From contig NZ_JYOO01000021.1 of the NCBI RefSeq assembly GCF_000956595.1, positions 1 through 64,000 on the forward strand: DNA of 64,000 bases, in the 5' to 3' direction. The DNA comes from Priestia aryabhattai B8W22. GTDB taxonomy: Bacteria; Bacillota; Bacilli; Bacillales; Bacillaceae_H. This document shows, piece by piece, positions 33,366 through 41,361 of this stretch. The notes beneath the pieces are model-generated. The model did no database searches. It was not told the origin of the DNA and was given only the letters and a program-made list of their open reading frames with translations. Positions within the stretch are counted from its first letter, which is position 1, and the number at the start of each line of letters is the position of its first letter. Both the position numbers and the translations under genes were made by a program.

Positions 33366-34028
33366 TTAATCATAGTCTTTATGTACCCACTCATCTTCTG
33401 GAATACCTAAATCTTCTCCAGAAAAACGTTCTTCTTTAAACGGATCTCCTCTAAGATGAAAGCCGTTTTGCTCCCAAAAACCAGGATGATTTTCATCAAT
33501 AGCCTCAAAGCCTCGAAGCCATTTAACACTTTTCCAAAAGTACAAATGCGGAACAACCAATCGCAGCGGATATCCATGCTTAGCTGTAAGCGGCTCTCCG
33601 TTAAAAGAATGAGCAAGAAGAATATCGTCTCTCAGTAAATCTTTTACCTCAATGTTTGACGTATAGTCATTATCTCCGTGCAGCATGATATATTTACTTT
33701 TTAACTCCACGCCAACTGCCTTCAAAAAGTCTGTAAACAGCACGCCCGTAAATTCATTATCAAGCCTTGTCCATCTCGTTACGCAGTGGATATCACACTT
33801 AACCGTTGTTTGCGGCATATTCAATATATCTTGATACGAAAGCGTTACTTCTTTGTCTACTAACCCAAACACGCGAAGCGTCCATTCCTCTAAGTTATAC
33901 TCCGGCACGTCCCCTTCATGTAAAATTGGAAATCGCTCCGTTACTACCTGACCCGGAGGCACTCGTCCTTTATACTTTGGATCAATTTCTGGTGTTTTCA
34001 TTCGTTTGATACGGTCTGCTTTGTTCAA
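33366..34028 (-). CDS. yuiH: Molybdopterin-dependent sulfite-oxidase-like oxidoreductase (YuiH-like)
   Basis: A 220-residue single-domain member of the sulfite oxidase/MsrP molybdopterin family. The molybdenum-ligating Cys lies in KCDIHCVTRW (second Cys, near 100). Cofactor contacts include DNDYTSNI and HGYPLRLVVPHLYFWKSVKW. No signal peptide or dimer domain is present, so it is cytoplasmic, like B. subtilis YuiH. Start TTG at 34028 after GAGGTGAT. It is preceded by a SAM-I riboswitch and lies beside the moa/moe genes that supply its cofactor. The substrate is unknown. Confidence 0.88.
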   Translation of the reverse strand: MNKADRIKRMKTPEIDPKYKGRVPPGQVVTERFPILHEGDVPEYNLEEWTLRVFGLVDKEVTLSYQDILNMPQTTVKCDIHCVTRWTRLDNEFTGVLFTDFLKAVGVELKSKYIMLHGDNDYTSNIEVKDLLRDDILLAHSFNGEPLTAKHGYPLRLVVPHLYFWKSVKWLRGFEAIDENHPGFWEQNGFHLRGDPFKEERFSGEDLGIPEDEWVHKDYD

Positions 34029-34051
34029 AAATATCACCTCGTTGTTTTTTC

Positions 34052-34210
34052 TACATAAAAAGCCCTTCCTTAAATAAGTAAGGAAGAGCTTCGTTTCAGC
34101 TTCTTCCTTATCTCTAAGAGCAGCGCACTCTTAAGGATTTGGCACCATTCTGTCATAGACAGCGGTTGCCGGGTTTCACAGGGCCAGTCCCTCCACCTCT
34201 CTTGATAAGG
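34052..34210 (-). promoter_or_regulatory. SAM-I (S-box) riboswitch with terminator
   Basis: On the minus strand the conserved S-box core reads CTTATCAAGAGAGGTGGAGG, then GGGACTGGCCC, TGAAACCCGGCAACC and GGTGCCAAATCC (34130-34210). Downstream an antiterminator hairpin (34081-34108) overlaps a terminator stem GCTCTTCCTT/AAGGAAGGGC with a T run (34056-34089). The two are mutually exclusive, so high SAM should stop transcription before the YuiH-like gene. Confidence 0.93.
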
Positions 34211-34357
34211 AAACAAATTGTATTTGTTTTATGTAATAAAGTCAGTATTAAGCTTTTTGTCATAATTGTCAATATTATTTTTCTTTTCCGCACAAAAAAA
34301 CTTGAAAAACAGATAGAGGTATAAGGTTTTAGTCTACTAAAATACTATGTAAAGTCT

Positions 34358-34726
34358 TTACCCTTCTCCATCAATCATCGTATACTTCCTAGCAAAGCGC
34401 TTGTAGTAAATTTGCTCATCTTCTTGTCCATCGTTAAAAACAAGTCGATTATGATCAATATCTTTTTCTTTTAACAAATAGCCCTTTTCATTCATCAGTT
34501 GAATATATTCATCTAAATGTCCTTTTTTCACCACGTAGTGAAGAGCATCATCTGAATCCGTAGTCTCTGCTACACCTTGACTTCCCACTTCTAATTTGAA
34601 TACGGCTTTTGCTGTTTGAAGGGGACGGTAATTTCCAAACACTCTTTCCCAATTTAAGAGCAGCAGCGCTCCGAAGATTATGATACATCCTCCAGTCGCT
34701 ACGGTTAGTACAAATCGTTTTGACAC
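34358..34726 (-). CDS. Hypothetical membrane-anchored protein
   Basis: A 122-residue protein with one N-terminal helix (about 6-25) and an extracytoplasmic soluble domain (KAVFKLEVGSQGVAETTDSD ... ARKYTMIDGEG). Start GTG after AAAGGAGAG. It is 13 bases downstream of the MurJ/SpoVB-like gene, so one operon. No family recognised. Confidence 0.65.
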   Translation of the reverse strand: MSKRFVLTVATGGCIIIFGALLLLNWERVFGNYRPLQTAKAVFKLEVGSQGVAETTDSDDALHYVVKKGHLDEYIQLMNEKGYLLKEKDIDHNRLVFNDGQEDEQIYYKRFARKYTMIDGEG

Positions 34727-34739
34727 TACTTTCTCTCCT

Positions 34740-36350
34740 TTACATTCTTTTTCTTCTATTTAATACAATGGCTTGCCCTAAGCTTGTTTTTACGCCAAGT
34801 CCTAGATACACAGCAGCGCCTAAAGCAATTGAAATACAAGATGTGCTAATCGCAAGTGAAGATGCAGACAGCTTATTTTCTAAAAAATAGTGAGAAGCAT
34901 AATTGCAGATAACCACAGCGGCTGACATCACACTTACTAATAAAACAGGCGTCAACGCCGCTTGTCCCAGTGATTGAATCCGGTAAGAAATGGATTTTTT
35001 AATTAAATAAAAGTTATAGATAACCGATACACCATACCCTCCGTACGTCGCGACAACCGGTCCAATTTCTTTTAAGCTTGAAACCAGCAGTACGTTTAAT
35101 ACTATCTTCATAACAATTCCTAAGCCCAAGCCTAAAATTAACTTCTTTTGCTGATTAATTCCTTGGAGAATTGCGGCTGTTACGGTGAAAAGAGCAAATA
35201 AAATCGCAGCAGGCGCGTACCATTGCAAAACAACTCCACCGATTTCAGGACTGTTTTTCACTCCAAAAATCATCATATATACCGGCTTACCTAATAAACA
35301 AAGGCCTACCGCAGCAGGAAGAGTAAAAAATAACAGCAGCTGCAGCGTTTTTGTAATCTTTCCTTTTACTTCTCGTAAATTCCCTTGCACAAAAGAAGAT
35401 GTAATGCCCGGAATCAGCGACATGCTGAAGGCAGTTGCTAACGATACCGGCACCATCACTAAAATCTGTGCTAATCCAATGACTGAGTTGATCGTTTCAG
35501 CCTTAGCTTGTCCATATCCTATTGATTGAAAGAGCATGTTAATCGTAAACGTATCAATATTTTGATAGATCGGAATAGCTAAACCAACTAATACAAACGG
35601 AACGGCGTACGTTACAAGCTCTTTGAACATTGAAGAGAACGAAACGGATTTATTATTCTTTCCGCTGTTCGCTTCTTTCATAATCAACCGCTTGCGCTTC
35701 AAATAAACCACACCAAGAACCCCTATTCCCCCTACGCCTCCAATAAACGCTCCAAACGTACCAATTCCAACAGCTTTTGTCATCGTGCTATGAAAAAGGT
35801 GAATGACAGCATATGCTCCTGCTAAAATGAACAGCACACGTACTATTTGTTCAATAATTGTACTTAGCGCAGACGGTCCCATAGACTGGTTACCTTGAAA
35901 GTAGCCTCGTAATAGACTCATAGGCGGAATAATAATTAAAGCAAAGCTCACCATTCGGATAACATACACCACGTCTTTTTGACTATTTCCTGAGGAATCT
36001 TTTCCGTTAATGACTAGTTCAGCGAGCCACGGTGCCATTGTATAAAGCGCTAAAAAGCCTACTATGCCCGTTATCGTCATTAATAGAAGTCCTGCTTTTA
36101 ATAGATCTTGTCCCGCACGGTAGTTTCCAAGACCGTTATATTTCGATACATACTTCGAAACAGCAAGCGGAAGACCCATTGTCGATAAGCTTAGCATCAA
36201 GGTATATGGACCGTATGCATACTTATAAAGCGCGTAACCTGACGTTCCGACTAGGGCTGTGAAAGGAATAATATAAATAAAACCTAAAATTTTTGTTAGC
36301 AAAGAAGACACCGTTAGTAAAAGCGTACCTCTCATCAAATTTTTTTCCAT
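34740..36350 (-). CDS. MurJ/SpoVB/YtgP family lipid flippase-like protein
   Basis: A 536-residue, 14-helix MOP-superfamily protein. Opening MEKNLMRGTLLLTVSSLLTK, GFIYIIPFTALVGTSGYALY and GLPLAVSKYVSKYNGLGNY match YtgP/SpoVB-type lipid II flippases, with typical length. It probably moves a lipid-linked cell-wall precursor across the membrane. Spore-formers often have several paralogues, so this may serve vegetative, cortex or other polymer synthesis. Site GGAG nine bases before the ATG. Confidence 0.88.
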   Translation of the reverse strand: MEKNLMRGTLLLTVSSLLTKILGFIYIIPFTALVGTSGYALYKYAYGPYTLMLSLSTMGLPLAVSKYVSKYNGLGNYRAGQDLLKAGLLLMTITGIVGFLALYTMAPWLAELVINGKDSSGNSQKDVVYVIRMVSFALIIIPPMSLLRGYFQGNQSMGPSALSTIIEQIVRVLFILAGAYAVIHLFHSTMTKAVGIGTFGAFIGGVGGIGVLGVVYLKRKRLIMKEANSGKNNKSVSFSSMFKELVTYAVPFVLVGLAIPIYQNIDTFTINMLFQSIGYGQAKAETINSVIGLAQILVMVPVSLATAFSMSLIPGITSSFVQGNLREVKGKITKTLQLLLFFTLPAAVGLCLLGKPVYMMIFGVKNSPEIGGVVLQWYAPAAILFALFTVTAAILQGINQQKKLILGLGLGIVMKIVLNVLLVSSLKEIGPVVATYGGYGVSVIYNFYLIKKSISYRIQSLGQAALTPVLLVSVMSAAVVICNYASHYFLENKLSASSLAISTSCISIALGAAVYLGLGVKTSLGQAIVLNRRKRM

Positions 36351-36681
36351 ACATCAAAACTCCAGAAATAAATATTATTTTTTAACAAATACTTGATTTA
36401 TTGTATCATACTTACAGTTATTATCTAGTTTTTTATAAAGACTTAGAACCCTTCCTATATTACGTTTTTTTACATAATAAAGGAATAGAAACCAATCTTT
36501 TCACCTATGATAAATGAATCTTTTTTTACTTTTCACTTTACCTGACGTTTACATTCTAAAAGACGTGTTACATTATATGTATCAGTTACCAACTCAACTA
36601 AGACTCCTTGACTATTCTGGCCTATCTGCTCTTTTAGGTAGACTGAGGTTGCCAAATCGTTATATATAGGAGGAAAAAATC
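36351..36681. other. Divergent intergenic region
   Basis: No gene seen. AT-rich; it holds the promoter regions of the flippase and yjgB-like genes, none of which I can place with confidence. A short dyad CCTATCT/AGGTAGA lies near 36622-36643. Confidence 0.4.
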
Positions 36682-37266
36682 ATGAAAATGAAACAACGAC
36701 TATCAAAAGCGGCAGCTGCTGCAACGATTACAGGAATTGCTGCGTTTGGATTTGCTCCTGTCGCTCAGCTTGATACACTAGCACACGCAGCTACATCTCA
36801 AGAAACAAGCAGCCAGAGTCAAACAGCTGTAAAAAACATTAACGAAATTTATAACGCCGCAGTAAAAGGTGAAGTGCCACGATTAACAGCAGACTTTAAA
36901 ATTGGCAAAACCCTGCGTCAAGACGTTCGTGATCAGTTCGGTCCGCCGCCTGAAGGTTCATCAAATAACTTTGACTACTATCATGCGGAAATGGGCCATC
37001 CTGGATACGCATTTGGCTATGACAAAAATAACGTCATCAACGAAATTCGCTATTTTGGTACGAATGTAGAGCGTCAAACAAATTTAGGGTCCATCACGCA
37101 AGCTAACTTAAAGAAAGAATTAGGTCAGCCAAACTTTACAAGCAAAGTAAAAGGTGATGGTACGACTCAATCGAAATACACGTATCACGCCGGCGCCTAT
37201 GATCTTGAATTTATTTTTGATGATAGCAAAACATTAAATCACGTAAATTTAGTTACAAAACCTTAA
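36682..37266 (+). CDS. yjgB: YjgB/DUF4309 family secreted protein
   Basis: A 194-residue secreted protein. A signal peptide spans about residues 1-36 (ends AHAAT). The DUF4309 domain follows (EIYNAAVKGEVPRLTADFKI, DQFGPPPE, YHAEMGHPGYAFGYDKNN, LGQPNFTSKVKG). Site AGGAGG. Function unknown. Confidence 0.8.
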   Translation: MKMKQRLSKAAAAATITGIAAFGFAPVAQLDTLAHAATSQETSSQSQTAVKNINEIYNAAVKGEVPRLTADFKIGKTLRQDVRDQFGPPPEGSSNNFDYYHAEMGHPGYAFGYDKNNVINEIRYFGTNVERQTNLGSITQANLKKELGQPNFTSKVKGDGTTQSKYTYHAGAYDLEFIFDDSKTLNHVNLVTKP

Positions 37267-37272
37267 TTCATA

Positions 37273-37305
37273 GAAAAAGTAGCAGACAGCCTGCTACTTT
37301 TTTTC
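37273..37305. terminator. Bidirectional terminator
   Basis: AAAAAGTAGCAG pairs with CTGCTACTTTTT between converging genes. Confidence 0.85.
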
Positions 37306-38136
37306 ATGAATTAAAACTAATGCTGAATCAGCTACGTGTTCATACCCAATCTCCATGTAAATCTTGTTAGACGTAGGGTTTGTCGTGTCCGTGTATAGAC
37401 TTGTTGTTTGAAAACCTCTGTCTAGCATAAGCTGAGAAAGCTTGGATACACAGCTTGAGGCATAGCCTTTTTTACGTTCTTTTTGAGGTGTGTATACAAA
37501 GTTAATTGTAATGTTATGGACCGTTGGACGCGTAGCATTGGCAACCGACACATACTTGCCGTTTACTTCCCATAAAAATAGCCGTTCTGCTTTAATAAAA
37601 GCTTCTCCTGTTTTGACAGCTTGTTCTTTTGATACAGGCTCTCCAATGACGCTCATAAACTCCCAAATCCATTCTGTCACGAGCGGAAGATGCTCCAATC
37701 TTGCTTTTATCAGCACTCCGTCCGCGTCTGCAGCTTTTTTCACTTTGTCTAACCGGTAAATACGCTGATCCATTTTTAAAGAAGCTTCTTGATTTTTTAG
37801 CGCTGCTAGTTTTTGAGAAAGATATAAAACCGTTTGTTTCTCTCCAACTAAGCCCGGTACGGCGATTTCTTGTAATAGCTCTGCCGCTGCGCTTAGTTCA
37901 TCCTCCGTTAGCTGCTGTATTTGAGACAGGATGATTTGCCCAGGATGGGTTTGTAGCAAAACAAGCGCGGCACGGCCGTCTTTTAAAATAACACCCATAA
38001 AATTTGGTTTGCTGTTTTCATGTAAGCTATGTAAAATGCCCAGCGCTAAGTTATGAAGGACTTCATTTTCCGCTAAAAGCGGCTCGACTTGGTTTTTAAA
38101 TTCCTGTACTTCTCTGTATCTATGTAACTGGATCAT
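37294..38136 (-). CDS. GNAT family N-acetyltransferase
   Basis: A 280-residue protein. The acetyl-CoA-binding GNAT fold is at the C terminus: NFVYTPQKERKKGYASSCVS (motif A with Q-x-x-R-x-x-G-Y/A), then LYTDTTNPTSNKIYMEIGY. The N-terminal half (1-130) is another, unassigned domain. Substrate unknown. Its start overlaps the stop of the cyclase-family gene by 4 bases (ATGA), so the two are translationally coupled. Confidence 0.85.
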   Translation of the reverse strand: MIQLHRYREVQEFKNQVEPLLAENEVLHNLALGILHSLHENSKPNFMGVILKDGRAALVLLQTHPGQIILSQIQQLTEDELSAAAELLQEIAVPGLVGEKQTVLYLSQKLAALKNQEASLKMDQRIYRLDKVKKAADADGVLIKARLEHLPLVTEWIWEFMSVIGEPVSKEQAVKTGEAFIKAERLFLWEVNGKYVSVANATRPTVHNITINFVYTPQKERKKGYASSCVSKLSQLMLDRGFQTTSLYTDTTNPTSNKIYMEIGYEHVADSALVLIHEKK

Positions 38137-38798
38137 TTTCTTTCTACCTCCGCAAATGCTCTTACCGGAAACGTTCCGGTTCCTTTTATTTTAGGAGGCA
38201 CGGCGTAAAATAAAAAGGACTCCGTTAGTTGATCTAAGCGACATAAGTGTTCAGCAATCACAATGTCCGCTCCTAACAGCAGCGTATGAGCTGGTCTTGC
38301 TTTTCCTTTTGTATCATCAATATTCATCGAATCAATTCCAACAAGAGCGGGCTGTTGAGACACTAAATAAGCTGCCGCGCTTTCTGTTAAGTATGGATGA
38401 TTTTCTAAATAATCGTCTGTATTCCAGTAGTGATCCCATCCCGTATGAATTAATACCGCTTTGCCTTTTACATCTACATGTTGAAAATGAGATTCATCAA
38501 TCGCTTTTAAAGTCGGGTCAACTGAAACGACTATTCCTTCTAACCCGGCTGTTTTATCAATAGCCGTTTGAGCTAAATCCGCTCCGTCTTTGTATCTGTG
38601 AAACGGCACGTCAATATACGTACCGGTATTCGTGACCATTTCAATTTTACCGATTTGAAATTCAGTGCCTGGTTCATAAAGCTTTCTAGACTCTTTTCGG
38701 CTTAAATAGTCGCAAATGATCGGTGCCGGCAAGCCTTTATGTGTGATAACTCCGTCTTCAATGATGTGGCTTAGATCAATATACGTTCTTTTTTTCAT
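38133..38798 (-). CDS. Cyclase family (kynurenine-formamidase-like) protein with altered metal motif
   Basis: A 221-residue member of the cyclase/KynB alpha-beta family. It opens TYIDLSHIIEDGV; the metal site usually reads H-T-G-T-H-x-D-x-P-x-H, but here it is NTGTYIDVPFH, with Asn and Tyr at the first two His positions. The downstream GIDSMNIDD and HTLLLGADIVIAEHL are conserved. It may use another metal set or substrate. Start at MKKRTY after GTGAAGG. Coupled to the GNAT gene. Confidence 0.8.
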   Translation of the reverse strand: MKKRTYIDLSHIIEDGVITHKGLPAPIICDYLSRKESRKLYEPGTEFQIGKIEMVTNTGTYIDVPFHRYKDGADLAQTAIDKTAGLEGIVVSVDPTLKAIDESHFQHVDVKGKAVLIHTGWDHYWNTDDYLENHPYLTESAAAYLVSQQPALVGIDSMNIDDTKGKARPAHTLLLGADIVIAEHLCRLDQLTESFLFYAVPPKIKGTGTFPVRAFAEVERK

Positions 38799-38842
38799 AC
38801 CTTCACCCACTTTTTCAATATTCAGTAAAAATATTCTAACAT

Positions 38843-38880
38843 AAAAAAGCTCTTCCTAGTTTCCTAGAAAGAGCTTTTTT
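38843..38880. terminator. Terminator hairpin
   Basis: AAAAAAGCTCTT pairs with AAGAGCTTTTTT just downstream of the PrpF-like gene. Confidence 0.85.
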
Positions 38881-38892
38881 TAGAGAACATTA

Positions 38893-40020
38893 TTAACTTG
38901 ATAAACATACATCATACGTATGCTTTGTATAAACAAATCCTTCAAAAATAAGACGGGCTGTACGCACTACTTTGATTCCTTTAACCTGTCCATCTTTTAG
39001 ATCCACACTGGTTTCCATAATTCCCATTGGATGAGCAAGTCGAACGGTATCGCCTTTTAATTGAACCATTTCTGACGGAAGCGTGCCTTTTGTATAGATA
39101 GCCGCCGTTGTACAAATTGCTCCTGTAATCGCAAGCGTTTGATGCGGTTTTTGCATCGACATCATGCGAATTAATACGTCCATTTCAGAAGCAGCTTTTT
39201 CTCTTCCAGTCCCGTCGCGGTGGTCCATTGGAGGAGCAATAATCGTCATTTTTGGAACCGCTGGTGATAGTTTAGTTGCTTTGTCTTGAGGTGCAAGCCC
39301 CGCTTTTTCCGCTGCAATGGAGCGAATTTCTTCAAATAGCTTCAGTTGTTTGTCCGTGTATTCATGGGGAAGTTCTGTTCCCTTTAGGCCAATATCTGCT
39401 GCTTTAACAAATACAAGCGGATTTCCTACATCAACAATTGATGCTTTTACTGTCCCGATGGATGTTTGCAGAAGATCGATAGCGTTCCCGGTTGGAAGAA
39501 GTTTTCCAGTAACGGCTCCTTCTCCGTTTTCAAACGAAAGATAAATGGGTGAACCCGTACCTGGCACTCCAGGAATCATACAGGATCCTTCTGTTTTCAC
39601 TTTCCCGTTTTCTACTTCTACTTCCGCTACGATTACTTTTTTGGTATTTGTATTATAGATCCGCACTTTAGTCACCGGTTCCACAGCTTGTACAAGTCCT
39701 TGTTCAATTGCATAAGGTCCGACCGCTGAAGAGATATTGCCGCAGTTTCCTTTAAAATCAACGAGAGATTCGCTGATGCTAACCTGCGCAAACGTGTAAT
39801 CTACGTCAGCTTTCTCTAAATCTGATTTTTTTATAATCGCGATTTTACTTGTCAGCGAATTAGCTCCGCCGAGCCCGTCAATTTGACGTTGATCCGGACT
39901 TCCCATTATATCTAGCAGAAACGGTTCCCAATCCGATTTGTTCACAGGCATTTCTTCATGATTGATAAAAACCCCTTTACTCGTTCCACCTCTCATAACC
40001 GTTACAGGAATGCGCGTCAT
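38893..40020 (-). CDS. PrpF/4-oxalomesaconate-tautomerase-like isomerase
   Basis: A 375-residue two-lobed PrpF-family protein (diaminopimelate-epimerase-like fold) that moves double bonds in unsaturated polycarboxylates. Seen: MRGGTSKGVF (8-18), FKGNCGNISSAVGPYAI with the catalytic-type Cys, and C-terminal HPMGIMETSV. Relatives act on 2-methylaconitate, aconitate, 4-oxalomesaconate and 3-methylitaconate. Start ATG at 40020 after AAAGGTGAT. It is divergent from a LysR regulator and near a CitMHS transporter, so the substrate is probably a tricarboxylate such as aconitate. Confidence 0.85.
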   Translation of the reverse strand: MTRIPVTVMRGGTSKGVFINHEEMPVNKSDWEPFLLDIMGSPDQRQIDGLGGANSLTSKIAIIKKSDLEKADVDYTFAQVSISESLVDFKGNCGNISSAVGPYAIEQGLVQAVEPVTKVRIYNTNTKKVIVAEVEVENGKVKTEGSCMIPGVPGTGSPIYLSFENGEGAVTGKLLPTGNAIDLLQTSIGTVKASIVDVGNPLVFVKAADIGLKGTELPHEYTDKQLKLFEEIRSIAAEKAGLAPQDKATKLSPAVPKMTIIAPPMDHRDGTGREKAASEMDVLIRMMSMQKPHQTLAITGAICTTAAIYTKGTLPSEMVQLKGDTVRLAHPMGIMETSVDLKDGQVKGIKVVRTARLIFEGFVYTKHTYDVCLSS

Positions 40021-40091
40021 ATTAATCACCTTTCTCCCCTACTAACAAACGCCGAGGCGTTCATCAAACCATTTTATTTTTTTACTATTTA

Positions 40092-40156
40092 GAACCGGTT
40101 CATTTGCCATTTATCGTATAATAGAGGTGGTCATAAGTAAAATACATAAAATTTAT
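40092..40156. promoter_or_regulatory. Divergent control region of the PrpF and LysR genes
   Basis: A perfect GAACCGGTTC at 40092-40101 and a dyad ATAA...TTAT at 40133-40156 of LysR T-N11-A type lie between the two starts. TATAAT at 40177-40182 may be the LysR gene's -10 box. Confidence 0.4.
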
Positions 40157-40204
40157 TGTCTTTTTAAAAATTTTTTTATAATCTAAATACAAGGGGGAAT
40201 CGGG

Positions 40205-41065
40205 ATGGATCAAAAAGATTGGATATTAATTAAAACGCTTCATGAAGAAAAGAACATTACGCGAACGGCTGAAAGGCTCTACGTATCGCAGCCTTCTTTA
40301 AGCTACCGTCTTAAAAATCTTGAAGAAGAATTTGGCGTGTCGCTTTTCTTCAAAACGAAAAAAGGAATTGAGTTTACATCTGAAGGTGAGCATCTTGTTC
40401 GCTATGCGGAAAATATGTGGAAGCAGCTGCAGGAAACAAAAGACAGCATGCGTAATATGAGCGAAACCGTTACGGGAACGCTTCGCTTAGGGGTATCGAG
40501 TAACTTTGCACAGCATAAGCTTCCTAAAATTTTAAAGCAGTTCTCTCTTCACTACCCAAATGTACAGTTCAGCGTCAATACGGGCTGGAGTACGCAAGTT
40601 ATGAATCTATTAGACTCTTCGCGTGTGCACGTTGGTATTTTACGAGGCAATTACCCGTGGAACGGAGAAAAATCACTGCTGACGAAAGAACGGCTCTGCT
40701 TAATTTCGAAAAAAGAGATTGCGATCGATGACTTGCCGAACCTGCCTTATATTAACTATAAAACCGATACGTCGCTAAAAGATCTCATTCAAGACTGGTG
40801 GCATGACAAGTTTTCAGAGCCTCCGTTTGTAGCAATGGAAGTTGACCGGCAAGAAACGGCCAAAGAAATGGTCAAAAACGATTTAGGCTTTGCGATTTTA
40901 CCTGAAATTTGCCTTCACTCCAGCGACAACTTATATACATACGGACTTTCGTACCGAGATGAATCACCTTTGCTTCGAAACACGTGGCTCATGTATGATC
41001 CTTCTTACTTGAATCTATCGGTCGTGAAAGCGTTTATTGACTTTTTAAAGCTAAGTGAAAAATAA
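40205..41065 (+). CDS. LysR family transcriptional regulator
   Basis: A 286-residue LysR regulator: N-terminal winged helix (DWILIKTLHEEKNITRTAER, VSQPSLSYRLKNLEEEFGVS) and the inducer-binding domain (LRLGVSSNFAQHKLPKILKQ onward). It lies between the divergent PrpF-like gene and the downstream CitMHS gene and probably activates one or both in response to a carboxylate. Site GGGGGAATCGGG. Confidence 0.92.
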   Translation: MDQKDWILIKTLHEEKNITRTAERLYVSQPSLSYRLKNLEEEFGVSLFFKTKKGIEFTSEGEHLVRYAENMWKQLQETKDSMRNMSETVTGTLRLGVSSNFAQHKLPKILKQFSLHYPNVQFSVNTGWSTQVMNLLDSSRVHVGILRGNYPWNGEKSLLTKERLCLISKKEIAIDDLPNLPYINYKTDTSLKDLIQDWWHDKFSEPPFVAMEVDRQETAKEMVKNDLGFAILPEICLHSSDNLYTYGLSYRDESPLLRNTWLMYDPSYLNLSVVKAFIDFLKLSEK

Positions 41066-41314
41066 AGCCAAAGCTAAAAAGTTTGCGTCTTGGAAGAATC
41101 TCTCTTTTAGACCAAGCTTTTTTCTAGACTACCATTATAAATTTTTTTTATGAGCTTTCTAAAAAAACCTATATTTCCTTTATTTTTAAAAATGTACTAA
41201 CATGAAAACAAGAAACATCAGCGGGAGTAAAGAGCGGCTTTAAAAATTCTTAATAATCAAACTACGGCTCATACATGGGGATGAGAGATGTTAGTCACGT
41301 TTTTTTACTCTAAA

Positions 41315-41328
41315 AGAAAACGCTTTCA
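41315..41328. promoter_or_regulatory. cre site upstream of the CitMHS transporter
   Basis: AGAAAACGCTTTCA fits the cre consensus (TGAAAGCGTTTTCT on the other strand) 34 bases before the transporter start. Carbon catabolite repression is likely, as for citM in B. subtilis. Confidence 0.75.
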
Positions 41329-41361
41329 GAGAAAAGAGGGAAAATAAAGGAGGTTGTTTGA

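Noticed and set aside
34139-34324. Plus-strand ORF over the riboswitch
   Set aside because: It is antisense to the conserved S-box structure and has no ribosome site.
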